43,261 bases of DNA from Corynebacterium sp. (GCF_012838985.1 NZ_DUOE01000096.1:1-43261), one strand, 5' to 3'; shown: positions 15,222-25,463, counted from the first letter of the stretch. Translations and numbers: made by a program. Notes: a model not told the origin generated them from the letters alone.

Positions 15222-15986
15222 ATGGCCGTCGCCATCCGCGTCATCCCCTGCCTGGACGTCGACAATGGTCGCGTGGTCAAGGGCGTCAACTTCGAGAACC
15301 TCCGGGACGCCGGTGACCCCGTCGAGCTGGCCGCCCGCTACAACGAGGAGGGCGCCGATGAACTCACCTTCCTCGACGTCTCCGCTTCCAGGGACGGCCG
15401 TGGCACCATGCTCGAGGTGGTCAGGAAGACCGCCGAGCAGATCTTCATCCCCCTGACCGTCGGCGGCGGCGTCCGCAGCGTGGAGGACGTCGACCAGCTG
15501 CTGCGTGCCGGCGCGGACAAGGTCTCTGTCAACACCTCCGCCATCGCCCGCCCCGAGCTGCTCCGCGAACTGGCCGACCGTTTCGGCTCCCAGTGCATCG
15601 TGCTGTCCGTCGACGCCCGCCGCGCCGCCGATCAGCCCTCCGGTTTCGAGGTGACCACCCACGGTGGCACGAAGTCCGCCGGTCTCGACGCCGTCGAGTG
15701 GGCGAAGAAGGGTGAGGAGCTCGGCGTCGGCGAGATCCTGCTCAACTCCATGGACGGGGACGGCACCAAGGACGGCTTCGACCTGGAGCTGCTGCGTCTG
15801 GTCCGCGAGGCCGTCTCCGTGCCGGTCATCGCCTCCGGCGGCGCAGGCAGGGCAGAGCACTTCCCGCCGGCCGTCGACGCCGGCGCCGACGCCGTGCTGG
15901 CCGCCACCATCTTCCACTTCGGTGAGGTCTCCATCGCCGAGGTCAAGGACGCCCTGGCCGCCGCCGGTCACGAGGTGCGTCGATGA
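15222..15986 (+). CDS. hisF: Imidazole glycerol phosphate synthase subunit HisF
   Basis: [56 protein letters not shown]. Confidence 0.97.
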   Translation: MAVAIRVIPCLDVDNGRVVKGVNFENLRDAGDPVELAARYNEEGADELTFLDVSASRDGRGTMLEVVRKTAEQIFIPLTVGGGVRSVEDVDQLLRAGADKVSVNTSAIARPELLRELADRFGSQCIVLSVDARRAADQPSGFEVTTHGGTKSAGLDAVEWAKKGEELGVGEILLNSMDGDGTKDGFDLELLRLVREAVSVPVIASGGAGRAEHFPPAVDAGADAVLAATIFHFGEVSIAEVKDALAAAGHEVRR

Positions 15987-16342
15987 CCTCGGACAACCCT
16001 GCCGACCACACCCTCGACGCGGACATCGCCGCCCGCCTGAAGCTCAACGACCAGGGCCTCGTGCCCGCCATCGTGCAGGCCGACGGCACCGGCGAGGTCC
16101 TCATGATGGCGTGGATGGACACCCACGCGCTGGCCTACACCCTGGCCAGCCGCCGCGGCACCTACTACTCCCGCTCCCGCGACGAGTACTGGATCAAGGG
16201 CCTGACCTCCGGCCACACCCAGGAGGTCACCGGCGTGCGTCTCGACTGCGACGGCGACACCGTCCTGGTGACCGTGAAACAGGTCGGCGGTGCGTGCCAC
16301 ACCGGGGACCGCTCCTGCTTCGACGCGGATGAGCTGCTCTAG
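15983..16342 (+). CDS. hisI: Phosphoribosyl-AMP cyclohydrolase
   Basis: [73 protein letters not shown] overlap with hisF. Confidence 0.97.
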   Translation: MTSDNPADHTLDADIAARLKLNDQGLVPAIVQADGTGEVLMMAWMDTHALAYTLASRRGTYYSRSRDEYWIKGLTSGHTQEVTGVRLDCDGDTVLVTVKQVGGACHTGDRSCFDADELL

Positions 16343-16348
16343 GAACAC

Positions 16349-16969
16349 ATGAAGAATCTGCACCGTCTGTCCGCCCTGCTGCTGGCTGTCGCCGCGGTCC
16401 TGCTGTGGGCGGCGTCCCGCATGTCGTGGATCACGGCCGACACCTTCGACGACAAGTCCGGCACCGCCGTCCACGAGGTCATCGGTGGGCTGTGGTCCAC
16501 CGAGCAGACCGCCGTGGCACTGCTGCTGCTCGCCGGTTCACTGGCGGGTCTGGCGCTGCGTCGCGTGGGCCGTCGTCTGGTCGGTGTCGTCGCCGCCCTC
16601 GCCGGCATCGGCGTGAGCTGGGCGCCGTTGGGGCTGCTGGCCGGTGAGCCGGACCCGCAGCGCGTGCACCAGCTGCTGTCCACCGGCGACGAGGCCCGCA
16701 TCTCCGCCTGGGCGGAGATCACCGCCCAGGGCGTCAACTCCGCGGGCCCCGCCCTGGCCATGGTCGGTGCCGCCGTCGCCCTGTTCGGCGGTGTGCTGCT
16801 GGCGATGCATCCGGGTCAGGACTCCGCGAAGCTCAACCGTTACGAGATCCGGCAGAACCGTGAGGCGAAGATCGTCCACGATCTCGAGGCCGAGCCGGAC
16901 TCCGGGCGCGTCATGTGGGACGCCCTCGACGCCGACATCGACCCCACCGACCCGCAGAAGCCCTCCTGA
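16349..16969 (+). CDS. Trp biosynthesis-associated membrane protein (TIGR02234-like)
   Basis: Four hydrophobic segments with MSWITADTFDDKSG; position between hisI and trpC-like gene matches the actinobacterial Trp-associated membrane protein. Confidence 0.75.
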   Translation: MKNLHRLSALLLAVAAVLLWAASRMSWITADTFDDKSGTAVHEVIGGLWSTEQTAVALLLLAGSLAGLALRRVGRRLVGVVAALAGIGVSWAPLGLLAGEPDPQRVHQLLSTGDEARISAWAEITAQGVNSAGPALAMVGAAVALFGGVLLAMHPGQDSAKLNRYEIRQNREAKIVHDLEAEPDSGRVMWDALDADIDPTDPQKPS

Positions 16970-17033
16970 CCCTGATTTCTTCGTGAGCAAGGTCACGGGA
17001 TACCCTGAGAGGGATCTCGATCGGAGGTGCGAA

Positions 17034-17836
17034 TGAGCGCACGTGACCGGCTCATCGCCGGGGTCCTGGAGGAGGTCGCCGCACGCGAGGCCCTCCTGTC
17101 GTTCCAGGACATCAAGGCCCGCTCCCGCGACACCAGCCCGGCCCGCGACGGGTTGTCCGCGCTGCTGCGCACGGGGTGCAGCGTCATCGCCGAAATCAAG
17201 CGGGCGATGAACGGCAGGATGCTTCTCGACGCCACCGCCCCCATCACCGACCTCGCCCGCGACTTCGAGGAGGGCGGCGCCCACCTCATCGCCTGCCAGA
17301 CTGAGCGCCTGCGTTTCCAGGGCTCGCTCCAGGACATGCTCGACGCCCGTGAGGCCGTCGAGCTGCCCATGTTCTGCCGGGACATCATCCTCGACCCGTA
17401 CCAGATCCACGAGGCCCGCTGTTACGGCGCCGACCTCGTGCCCCTGCAGGTCGAACTGCTCGACCAGAACCGTCTCGTCTCCCTCCTCGACCGCATCGAG
17501 TCGCTCGGCATGACCGCCGTCCTCGAGGTGCGCAACCCCGCGGAGGCCGACCGCGCCATGGAGGCCGGCGCGCGGGTCGTCGCGGTCAACGCGCGCCCGC
17601 TGGTGGGCGGGGACGTCGACAAGAAGCTCTTCGCGGAGATCTCCCCGGGACTGCCCGAATCCACCGTGCGTATCGCCCTGTCCGGGGTGCATTCGCCACG
17701 GGACCTGCTCAACTACGCGGCCGCCGGGGCGGACGCCGTGGTCGTCGGTGAGGAACTCATGACCGCGGAGGATCCGCGCCGCCTGACCCGCACCCTGGTC
17801 GCCACGGGCCAGCACCCGTCCTGCCCTTCGCGCTGA
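17034..17836 (+). CDS. Divergent indole-3-glycerol-phosphate synthase (TrpC-like)
   Basis: TrpC fold landmarks [87 protein letters not shown]-type loop and active-site Lys altered; GGAGG upstream of ATG 17034. Confidence 0.8.
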
Positions 17837-17859
17837 GGACTCTGGCACACTGTCTTAAC

Positions 17860-18717
17860 GTGCAGACCACTATCCTCGCGAACATCCCGTCCCCACCCCG
17901 GGGCGTCTGGTACCTGGGGCAGATCCCACTCCGGGCGTATGCGATATGCATCATGATCGGCATCCTCCTGGCGTTGTGGGTGACCCACCGCCGTTACGCC
18001 GCCCGTGGCGGCGACACCGACATGGTGTGGGACGCGGCGATCGTGGCCATCCCCGCCGGCATCATCGGCGGCCGCTTGTACCACGTGATCACGGACAGCG
18101 ACAAGTACTTCTGCGACACCTGCAACCCGGCCGCCGCCCTCAACATCACCGCCGGCGGCCTGGGCATCTGGGGTGCGGTGGCACTCGGTGCGGTCGGCGT
18201 GGCGCTGCTGTTCCGCTGGAAGAAGGTCCCCCTGGCGCCCTTCGCCGACGCCGTGGCACCCGCCGTCATCCTCGGGCAGGCGATCGGCCGCCTGGGCAAC
18301 TGGTTCAACCAGGAGATCTACGGCCGCCCCACCGACGTGCCGTGGGCGCTGGACATCTACTACCGCGTCGACGCCAACGGTGAGTTCGCCCCGCTGACGG
18401 GAACCTCGACCGGTGAGGTCATCACGTCCGTGCACCCGACGTTCCTCTACGAGCTGCTGTGGAATCTCCTCATCTTCGGGCTGCTCATCCTCATCGACCG
18501 CCGCTTCCGCATCGCACCGGGTGGACTGTTCGCCCTCTACGTCGCCGGTTACACGCTGGGCCGTTTCTGGATCGAGCTCATGCGCGACGATTCCGCCACG
18601 ATGATCCTCGGCCAGCGGGTCAACACCTGGGTCTCCGCCGTGGTGTTCCTCGTCTCGATCGCGGTATTCGTGTGGTTGCAGCGACGTCAGCGGGCTGTTG
18701 TCCGAGAAACAGAGTAG
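17860..18717 (+). CDS. lgt: Prolipoprotein diacylglyceryl transferase
   Basis: [64 protein letters not shown]. Confidence 0.96.
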   Translation: MQTTILANIPSPPRGVWYLGQIPLRAYAICIMIGILLALWVTHRRYAARGGDTDMVWDAAIVAIPAGIIGGRLYHVITDSDKYFCDTCNPAAALNITAGGLGIWGAVALGAVGVALLFRWKKVPLAPFADAVAPAVILGQAIGRLGNWFNQEIYGRPTDVPWALDIYYRVDANGEFAPLTGTSTGEVITSVHPTFLYELLWNLLIFGLLILIDRRFRIAPGGLFALYVAGYTLGRFWIELMRDDSATMILGQRVNTWVSAVVFLVSIAVFVWLQRRQRAVVRETE

Positions 18718-18727
18718 GTTGGTAACC

Positions 18728-20158
18728 GTGTCTAGACGAACCAAGATTGTGTGCACCCTCGGTCCTGCCGTCGCCTCCAAGGACGCGATCACGCGTCTGG
18801 TGGAGGACGGCATGGACGTCGCCCGCCTGAACTTCTCCCACGGTGATCACCCCGATCACGAGCAGAACTACAAGTGGGTCCGGGAAGCCACCGATGAGAC
18901 CGGCCGTGCCGTCGGCATCCTCGCTGACCTCCAGGGCCCGAAGATCCGCCTCGGTCGCTTCATCGACGGTGCCACCGTCTGGGAGACCGGTGAGGTCATC
19001 CGCATCACCGTGGACGATGTCGAGGGCACGCACGACCGCGTGTCCACCACCTACAAGAACCTCGCGCAGGACGCCAAGCCCGGCGACCGTCTGCTCGTCG
19101 ACGACGGTAAGGTCGGCCTGACCTGCCTCGAGGTCGACGGCAACGACGTCGTCTGCGAGGTCACCGAGGGCGGCCCCGTCTCCAACAACAAGGGCGTCTC
19201 CCTCCCGGGCATGGACATCTCCGTGCCGGCGCTGTCGGAGAAGGACATCGCCGACCTCGAGTTCGCCCTCAAGCTGGGCGTCGACTTCATCGCCCTGTCC
19301 TTCGTCCGCTCCCCGGCTGACGTCGACCTCGTCCACGAGGTCATGGATCGCGTGGGCCGTCACGTGCCGGTCATCGCGAAGCTGGAGAAGCCGGAGGCCG
19401 TCCACGCCCTCGAGTCCATCGTCCTCGCCTTCGACGCCATCATGGTCGCCCGCGGTGACCTCGGCGTCGAGGTGCCGCTGGAGCAGGTCCCGCTGGTGCA
19501 GAAGCGGGCCATCCAGATCGCCCGCGAGAACGCGAAGCCGGTCATCGTCGCCACGCAGATGCTCGACTCCATGATCGAGAACTCCACCCCGACCCGCGCA
19601 GAGGCCTCCGACGTCGCCAACGCCGTCCTCGACGGCGCCGACGCGGTCATGCTCTCCGGTGAGACCTCCATCGGTGTGGACCCGCACAACGTCGTGCGCA
19701 CCATGGCACGCATCGTCACCCAGGCCGAGACCGACGGCCATGTGCCGCCGCTGAGCCACGTCCCGCGCACCAAGCGTGGCGTCATCTCCTACTCGGCCCG
19801 TGACATCGCCGAGCGCCTCAACGCCCGCGCCCTGGTCTGCTTCACCACCTCCGGTGACACCGCCCGCCGCGTGGCCCGCCTGCATTCGCACCTGCCGCTG
19901 CTGGTGTTCACCCCGCACCCGGCGGTCCGCTCGCAGCTGGCGCTCACCTGGGGCGCGGAGACCTTCCTCTGCGCGCAGGCCCTGTCCACCGACGACATGA
20001 TGGCCGAGCTGGACCGTTCCCTGCTCGCCATGGACGACTACCACCGCGACGACATGATGGTCGTCGTCGCCGGCACCCCGCCCGGGGTCTCCGGCAACAC
20101 GAACATGATCCACGTCCACCTGCTGGGCGAGGACACCAGTTCCCCGACCGGGAAGTAA
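18728..20158 (+). CDS. pyk: Pyruvate kinase
   Basis: RRTKIVCTLGPAVASKDAITRLVEDGMDVARLNFSHGDH, DLQGPKIRLG, VMVARGDLGVEVP, KPVIVATQMLDSMIENSTPTRAEASDVANAVLDGADAVMLSGETS. Confidence 0.97.
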   Translation: MSRRTKIVCTLGPAVASKDAITRLVEDGMDVARLNFSHGDHPDHEQNYKWVREATDETGRAVGILADLQGPKIRLGRFIDGATVWETGEVIRITVDDVEGTHDRVSTTYKNLAQDAKPGDRLLVDDGKVGLTCLEVDGNDVVCEVTEGGPVSNNKGVSLPGMDISVPALSEKDIADLEFALKLGVDFIALSFVRSPADVDLVHEVMDRVGRHVPVIAKLEKPEAVHALESIVLAFDAIMVARGDLGVEVPLEQVPLVQKRAIQIARENAKPVIVATQMLDSMIENSTPTRAEASDVANAVLDGADAVMLSGETSIGVDPHNVVRTMARIVTQAETDGHVPPLSHVPRTKRGVISYSARDIAERLNARALVCFTTSGDTARRVARLHSHLPLLVFTPHPAVRSQLALTWGAETFLCAQALSTDDMMAELDRSLLAMDDYHRDDMMVVVAGTPPGVSGNTNMIHVHLLGEDTSSPTGK

Positions 20159-20176
20159 CCGGACCTGAGAACAACA

Positions 20177-20211
20177 GAAGCGGCGGAGAGGATCATCCTC
20201 TCCGCCGCTTC
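20177..20211. terminator. Bidirectional intrinsic terminator between pyk and glgP
   Basis: Perfect 16-bp stem GAAGCGGCGGAGAGGA - TCA - TCCTCTCCGCCGCTTC between convergent genes. Confidence 0.85.
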
Positions 20212-20226
20212 AGCGTTGGTGGGTGG

Positions 20227-22605
20227 CTACTTCACCGGGGTCGGCTCCAGCTTCCACACCTCACGCGCGTAGTCGTTGATGGTGCGGTCGGAGGAGAAAC
20301 GGCCCGAGGCGCAGATGTTCGCCCAGCACATGCGGGCCCAGTGCAGGCGGTCGGCGTAGTCGGCGGCCATGCGGTCACGGGTCTCGCGGTAGTCGGCGAA
20401 GTCACCGAGGACGTAGTACACGTCCGGGGTCTCCCAGCCGCCGCCGTCGAGAAGCGAGGAACGCAGGTCGTGGAACATGCCGGTGCCGTTGTCGTCCAGG
20501 TGGCCGTCGATGAGCGCATCGAGGGTGCGCTTGAGGCCCGGGACGGTCTCGTAGGCGTGCCACGGGTTGTAGGTGGCGCGCAGCTCCGGCAGCTCCTCCT
20601 CGCGGGCACCGAAGATGTAGGCGTTCTCGTCGCCCACGGAGTCGTGGATCTCGACGTTCGCGCCGTCCATCGTGCCGAGGGTGAGGGCACCGTTCATCAT
20701 GAACTTCATGTTGCCGGTACCGGAGGCCTCCTTACCGGCGGTGGAGATCTGCTCGGAGACGTCGGTCGCCGGGATGATGCGCTCGGCGGGGGAGACGTTG
20801 TAGTTCTCCACGAAGACGACCTTGATCACGTCGTTGACCTCCGGGTCGTTGTTGACGACCTCGGCGATCTCGTTGATCAGCTTGATGATGCCCTTGGCGC
20901 GGTAGTAACCCGGGGCCGCCTTCGCACCGAAGATGAAGGTACGCGGCGGGACGTCCTTGAGGCCGTCCTCCTTGATGCGCAGGTACAGGTCCAGGATGTA
21001 CAGGGCGTTGAGCAGCTGACGCTTGTACTCGTGGAGACGCTTGATCTGGGTGTCGTAGATCGAGTCCGGGTCGATCTCGATGCCCTGACGCTCCTTGATC
21101 CACTCGGCGAACTCGACCTTGTTGGCTGCCTTGATGTCGAGCAGCTCGTTCATCACGGCCTCATCGTCGGCGTAGTGCGCGATCTCCTTGAGCTTGTCCA
21201 TGTCGGTGACCCACTCATCGGAACCCACCAGGCGGGTCAGCAGGTCGGACAGGCGCGGGTTGCACATCTTCAGCCAACGACGCGGGGTGACACCGTTGGT
21301 CTTGTTGTTGAACTTCTCCGGCCAGATGTCGTGCCAGTCGCCGAGGGTGTCACGCTTGATGATCTCGGTGTGCAGCGCGGCGACACCGTTGATGGAGTAC
21401 GCGGCGTAGCAGGCGATCCAGGCCATGTGGACGTGACCGTCCTGGACCGGGGCCATGCGGGCGATGTGGTCCTCGTCGAGGCCACGGCCACGCAGATCCT
21501 CGCGGAAGCGTCGGTCGATCTCGACGGTGAGCTCCCAGATACGACCGAAGAGCTGCTGGAAGATGGAGACGTTCCACTGCTCGAGGGCCTCGACCAGCAC
21601 GGTGTGGTTGGTGTAGGCGAAGGTCTCGGTGACGATCTTCCAGGCCGCCTCCCAGGTCATGTCGTGCTCGTCGAGCAGCAGACGCATGAGCTCCGGGATG
21701 GCGAGCACCGGGTGGGTGTCGTTCAGCTGGATGCAGTTGTACTCGGCGAAAGTCTCCAGATCGCCGTGGTTCTCCAGGTGGGACTCGATCATGGCCTGCA
21801 GGGAGGCGGACACGAAGAAGTACTGCTGGCGGACACGCAGGACCTTGCCGGCGTAGGTGGTGTCGTTCGGGTACAGGACACGGCAGAGGTCCATGACGGC
21901 CTCACGCTCCACGATGGCGTCGGTGAAACGCTGGGAGTTGAACGCGTCGTAGTCGAACTCCTCCATCGGCTCGGCCTTCCACAGGCGCAGGGTGCCGACG
22001 TTGTCGGTGCCGTAGCCGGTGATCGGCATGTCGTACGGCACCGCACGCACGGTCATGTCGTCGAAGTGGACGATGCGCGGCTGCTCCTCACGGCGGATGT
22101 AGAACGGGTAGCCGTTCTCCTTCCACGCGTCCGGGTGCTCGGTCTGGAAGCCGTTGTCGAAAGCCTGCTTGAACAGACCGTAGCGGTAGAGGATTCCGTA
22201 GCCGGTGACCGGCAGGTTCTGGGTGGTGGAGGAATCCAGGAAGCAGGCGGCGAGGCGGCCGAGGCCACCGTTGCCCAGGGCCGCGTCGTTCTCCGCCTCG
22301 AGGACGTCGCCCAGCTCATGGCCGAGCTCACGGACGGTCTCGGAGGCCTCCTCGACCATCTCGAGGTTGGTGAGGTTGTTCAGCAGCGCGCGGCCCATGA
22401 GGAACTCCGCCGAGAAGTAGTGCTGCTGGCGGCCGCCCGCGTAGGCCTTGGTGGTGGCCTCCCACTTGTCGGCGATCTGCTCCATCACACCGCGGGAGAG
22501 ACCGAACCAGAACTTGTAGTCGGTGGCACTCTCCGGGGTCTCGCCGGATGCGGCGCGGACATGTCCGCCGACGGTCGAGTTCAGCGCGGGCAGGGTGTCA
22601 CTCAT
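20227..22605 (-). CDS. glgP: Glycogen phosphorylase
   Basis: HYFSAEFLMGRALLNNL, GLGNGGLGRLAACFLDS-type region, NKTNGVTPRRWL, KRLHEYKRQLLNALY, KEASGTGNMKFMMNGALTLGTMDGANVEI (PLP-binding Lys region). Confidence 0.97.
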   Translation of the reverse strand: MSDTLPALNSTVGGHVRAASGETPESATDYKFWFGLSRGVMEQIADKWEATTKAYAGGRQQHYFSAEFLMGRALLNNLTNLEMVEEASETVRELGHELGDVLEAENDAALGNGGLGRLAACFLDSSTTQNLPVTGYGILYRYGLFKQAFDNGFQTEHPDAWKENGYPFYIRREEQPRIVHFDDMTVRAVPYDMPITGYGTDNVGTLRLWKAEPMEEFDYDAFNSQRFTDAIVEREAVMDLCRVLYPNDTTYAGKVLRVRQQYFFVSASLQAMIESHLENHGDLETFAEYNCIQLNDTHPVLAIPELMRLLLDEHDMTWEAAWKIVTETFAYTNHTVLVEALEQWNVSIFQQLFGRIWELTVEIDRRFREDLRGRGLDEDHIARMAPVQDGHVHMAWIACYAAYSINGVAALHTEIIKRDTLGDWHDIWPEKFNNKTNGVTPRRWLKMCNPRLSDLLTRLVGSDEWVTDMDKLKEIAHYADDEAVMNELLDIKAANKVEFAEWIKERQGIEIDPDSIYDTQIKRLHEYKRQLLNALYILDLYLRIKEDGLKDVPPRTFIFGAKAAPGYYRAKGIIKLINEIAEVVNNDPEVNDVIKVVFVENYNVSPAERIIPATDVSEQISTAGKEASGTGNMKFMMNGALTLGTMDGANVEIHDSVGDENAYIFGAREEELPELRATYNPWHAYETVPGLKRTLDALIDGHLDDNGTGMFHDLRSSLLDGGGWETPDVYYVLGDFADYRETRDRMAADYADRLHWARMCWANICASGRFSSDRTINDYAREVWKLEPTPVK

Positions 22606-22701
22606 GGGTTAGCTCCTGGGTTGTCGGGGTGGCAACAGGTGTAAGGGCTACCTTAAGTAGCCACTTGTCTCAGCATATAGGCACCCAGGGGGTTGTGCGC
22701 C

Positions 22702-23955
22702 TCAGTGACCCAGATAAGCGAGCACCCCCGCCGTGGCCGCCCGCGTGGTGGCGGAGACGGTGGGCCCGTACTCGGGGAGGAAGGTGTTCATGTGGTTGAC
22801 GGGCACGTCCTCCTTGACCCGGTTCTCCGCCACCGCGCGGTCCCACAGGTCCTGCGGCGTGCAGCCCACGACCCAGTACAGATAGGGCACCCCGAAGGCC
22901 TTGGGGATGTTCGCGAAGTCCTCCGACACCGTCGTCCGCTGCGCGTCCACGGACTCCTTCCCGAAGACCTCGTCGAAGACCGGGCGGACCGTCCCGAAGA
23001 CCTCCGGGCTGTTGTCCACGAGCTCGCCGTGGCCGAAGAACTCGAAGGTCGGTGCCTCCTCGCTTCCCGACGCCATGCACTCCGCCTCCACCACCCGGCG
23101 GATGGCGGCGTACACGCGACGCTTCGTGGTCTCACTGTAGAAACGGCAGTTGAGCACCAGCTCAGCGGAGGCGGGGATGATGTTGTTCGTCGTCCCCGAG
23201 TGCAGGGAACCCACGGAGATGACGGCGAAGTCATTGGGGTCCACCGCGCGGCCGACGATGCCCTGCAGGCGGATGATGACCATCGCCGCGATGTAGGTCG
23301 GGTCGATCGCGTTGTGCGGCATGGAACCGTGGGCGGAGCGTCCCGGGATGGTGATGCGGATCGAGTCGCAGGCGGCGAACTGGGGGCCGGCCATTGTCTG
23401 TACTTCTCCCGCACGGCCCGGCATGATGTGCTGCCCGAGGCACACGTCGGGGCGGGGGATGCGGGTGACGAGGCCGTCAGCGACCATCGCGGCCGCCCCC
23501 TCACCGGTCTCCTCGGCGGGCTGGAACAGGGCGATGAAGGTGCCGGACCAGGCGTCCCGGTGGGCGTCGAGAAGCGCGCACGTGCCCAGCAGGGCGGTGG
23601 TGTGCATGTCGTGTCCGCAGGCGTGCATCACACCCGTTCGGGTGCCGTCCGGGCCCGGACGCACGCGCGTGGAGGCGAAAGGCACGCCGGTCTTCTCCGT
23701 GATGGGCAGGGCATCGAAGTCGGCGCGGAACAGGGCGGTCGGGCCCTCCCCGTTGCGGAAGACGGCGACGATGCCGAAACCGCCGATGTGGGTGGTGACC
23801 TCGCAGTCGAAGTCCTCCAGTTTCGCCGCGATCTTCTCCGCCGTCTCGTGCTCGTGCCCGGACAGCTCCGGACGCTCGTGCAGGTCCTCGTAGAAGGACT
23901 GCTGCCAGCTGAGATCGACGTCGTGGTGGGCGAGGAGACGGGCGATGTCGCTCAT
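22702..23955 (-). CDS. M20-family amidohydrolase/aminoacylase
   Basis: From ATG 23955: HERPELSGHEHETA, LFRADFDALPI, GVMHACGHDMHTTALLG, FQPAEETGEGAAAMVADG. Confidence 0.92.
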   Translation of the reverse strand: MSDIARLLAHHDVDLSWQQSFYEDLHERPELSGHEHETAEKIAAKLEDFDCEVTTHIGGFGIVAVFRNGEGPTALFRADFDALPITEKTGVPFASTRVRPGPDGTRTGVMHACGHDMHTTALLGTCALLDAHRDAWSGTFIALFQPAEETGEGAAAMVADGLVTRIPRPDVCLGQHIMPGRAGEVQTMAGPQFAACDSIRITIPGRSAHGSMPHNAIDPTYIAAMVIIRLQGIVGRAVDPNDFAVISVGSLHSGTTNNIIPASAELVLNCRFYSETTKRRVYAAIRRVVEAECMASGSEEAPTFEFFGHGELVDNSPEVFGTVRPVFDEVFGKESVDAQRTTVSEDFANIPKAFGVPYLYWVVGCTPQDLWDRAVAENRVKEDVPVNHMNTFLPEYGPTVSATTRAATAGVLAYLGH

Positions 23956-24037
23956 GGGGGTGTTCGGAGACTCCTTTGAGGGGTGGGGCGGATGACTGGT
24001 GTCCAGAGTAGAGCAGGGGAGGGGGAGGGGTGTCGGA

Positions 24038-24059
24038 AAAGTGCGCAGTTGCGCACTCA
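24038..24059 (-). terminator. Intrinsic terminator downstream of HNH gene (left copy of GTGCGCA-NN-TGCGCAC palindrome)
   Basis: Read on - strand: AGTGCGCAACTGCGCACTTTTC, stem AGTGCGC/GCGCACT followed by TTTT, just after the HNH stop. Confidence 0.7.
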
Positions 24060-25340
24060 TCAGTGTGTCTGACCTGGGATGATGTCGTCGAAGGTGTCCT
24101 GGTGATCCCAGACGTCGAGAAGCTTCTCATCCCCCTTCGGCACCGGGCCGTGTGAGTAGCTGTCGGCGTGCTGCCCCATGGCCCGGTCCAGCACCGGGGG
24201 CCGGTTGTCCTCCGAGGTGTAGGACTCCCCGCCGGGGAAACGGAACCGCAGCAGGGACGGGTCCCGTTGATCCACGACGATGGCCAGTTCCCCGTTGGAG
24301 ATCATCGCGTGGTGCGTCGGACACAGGGGGATGAGGTTGTCGAGGTCGGTGGCGCCCCCGGAGGCCCAGGCGTGGATGTGGTGGAACTCAAGCCAGCGGG
24401 TGCACGTGCACCCCGGGGTGGCGCAGCGGAAATGCCAACGGGTCAGCAGCACCTTGACCTGCGCGGCGTTGGCCAGACGCGAGGTGCGGGAGAGGTTGAG
24501 CACGCGCCCACGGGCGTCCCGGATCTGGACGGAGAAGAACCCGTTGAGGATGCTGCGCAGCAGCTCACCGCTCTCGGCGCCGGGCTGGGTGGGCAGAAAG
24601 GCCCGGTCGTCGGGGCCGATGACGATGTTGACCTGCGCGCCGGGGGCGGTGCGGGCGGCCTCGGTGGCGTTGGTGCGCGTGATGTGGAACATCGTGATGA
24701 AGGCGCCGACCCGGGTGGCGGCGACAGGGGCGCCGAAGCGCGTGTTCGAGGAATCCGGGCCCTCCTCCGGCTCTGGTGCCGCACCGGAGGGGCTCAGTTC
24801 CGCGGCCTTGAGGGCGGCGAGGAACTCGGCACCTCTTTCGGGATCGAGGCTGCCCCAGAAGTTCAGCCGCCCGGTGTCGGGTTCAACGGTGACGGAGAGA
24901 CGGTTGCCGGCCTTCCTCCTGCGGCCACCGACACGGTCGTGGCCGGCGAGCAGGGCCTCGAGTTCGGTGATGGCGTGGGCGAGGGCGAGCTCGAGCAGGG
25001 CGGACTCGTTGTCCAGGGTGGCGTACTGCAGGAGCAGGCGGATCTTGGAGTAGGAGAGGTCGCCGACGGCGAAGGCCTCGGTGAACAGCACGAAGGGGCG
25101 GAGTGAGCGCCCGACCTGGAGGTACTCGTAGGCCGTGCGGCGGGAGAGGTCGTGGGTGCGCACGGCCCAGTCGGCGGTGGTGGTGGCACCGTGGGCGCGG
25201 GCCAGCCCGCGGTCGTCGAACTCGGCGAGGTGGAGGATGAAGGCCGCCTTGTGGCGGGTGAGGGAGCGGTGGGCGTGGGTGAGGGTGGTGGTCAGCTGAC
25301 GGTCGGTGAGTGTGGACGGCTCGGTGATCGTGGCGAGCAA
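24060..25340 (-). CDS. DUF222/HNH endonuclease family protein (13E12-like)
   Basis: C-terminal CATPGCTCTRWLEFHHIHAWASGGATDLDNLIPLCPTHHAMI HNH motif; N-terminal DUF222-like helical region; start likely TTG 25340. Confidence 0.85.
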   Translation of the reverse strand: MLATITEPSTLTDRQLTTTLTHAHRSLTRHKAAFILHLAEFDDRGLARAHGATTTADWAVRTHDLSRRTAYEYLQVGRSLRPFVLFTEAFAVGDLSYSKIRLLLQYATLDNESALLELALAHAITELEALLAGHDRVGGRRRKAGNRLSVTVEPDTGRLNFWGSLDPERGAEFLAALKAAELSPSGAAPEPEEGPDSSNTRFGAPVAATRVGAFITMFHITRTNATEAARTAPGAQVNIVIGPDDRAFLPTQPGAESGELLRSILNGFFSVQIRDARGRVLNLSRTSRLANAAQVKVLLTRWHFRCATPGCTCTRWLEFHHIHAWASGGATDLDNLIPLCPTHHAMISNGELAIVVDQRDPSLLRFRFPGGESYTSEDNRPPVLDRAMGQHADSYSHGPVPKGDEKLLDVWDHQDTFDDIIPGQTH

Positions 25341-25441
25341 GAATTCCCCCGGAAGTCGAATTGGTGTTCGATCACGGCCACCGTAACAGGCGCCCCCGAC
25401 ACGAGGCCCCGAAAGGGGGTGTCCGCAGGTCAGGGGGTGTG

Positions 25442-25463
25442 AAAAGTGCGCAACTGCGCACTC
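25442..25463 (-). terminator. Intrinsic terminator downstream of DUF4921 gene (right copy of palindrome)
   Basis: Read on - strand: AGTGCGCAGTTGCGCACTTTTC just after the DUF4921 stop at 25469-25471; near-identical to the 24038-24059 terminator. Confidence 0.65.

Noticed and set aside
20341-22644. 767-aa + strand ORF antisense to glgP
   Set aside because: Val/Asp/Gly-rich shadow frame; glgP on the - strand is clearly real.
22640-22670. DtxR/iron box upstream of glgP
   Set aside because: TTAAGGTAGCCCTTACACC matches the 19-bp iron-box consensus at only about half the positions.
24036-25463. Palindrome pair as IS terminal inverted repeats
   Set aside because: No transposase, no target-site duplication, and each palindrome alone is a plausible terminator; kept only as a finding, not a mobile-element call.
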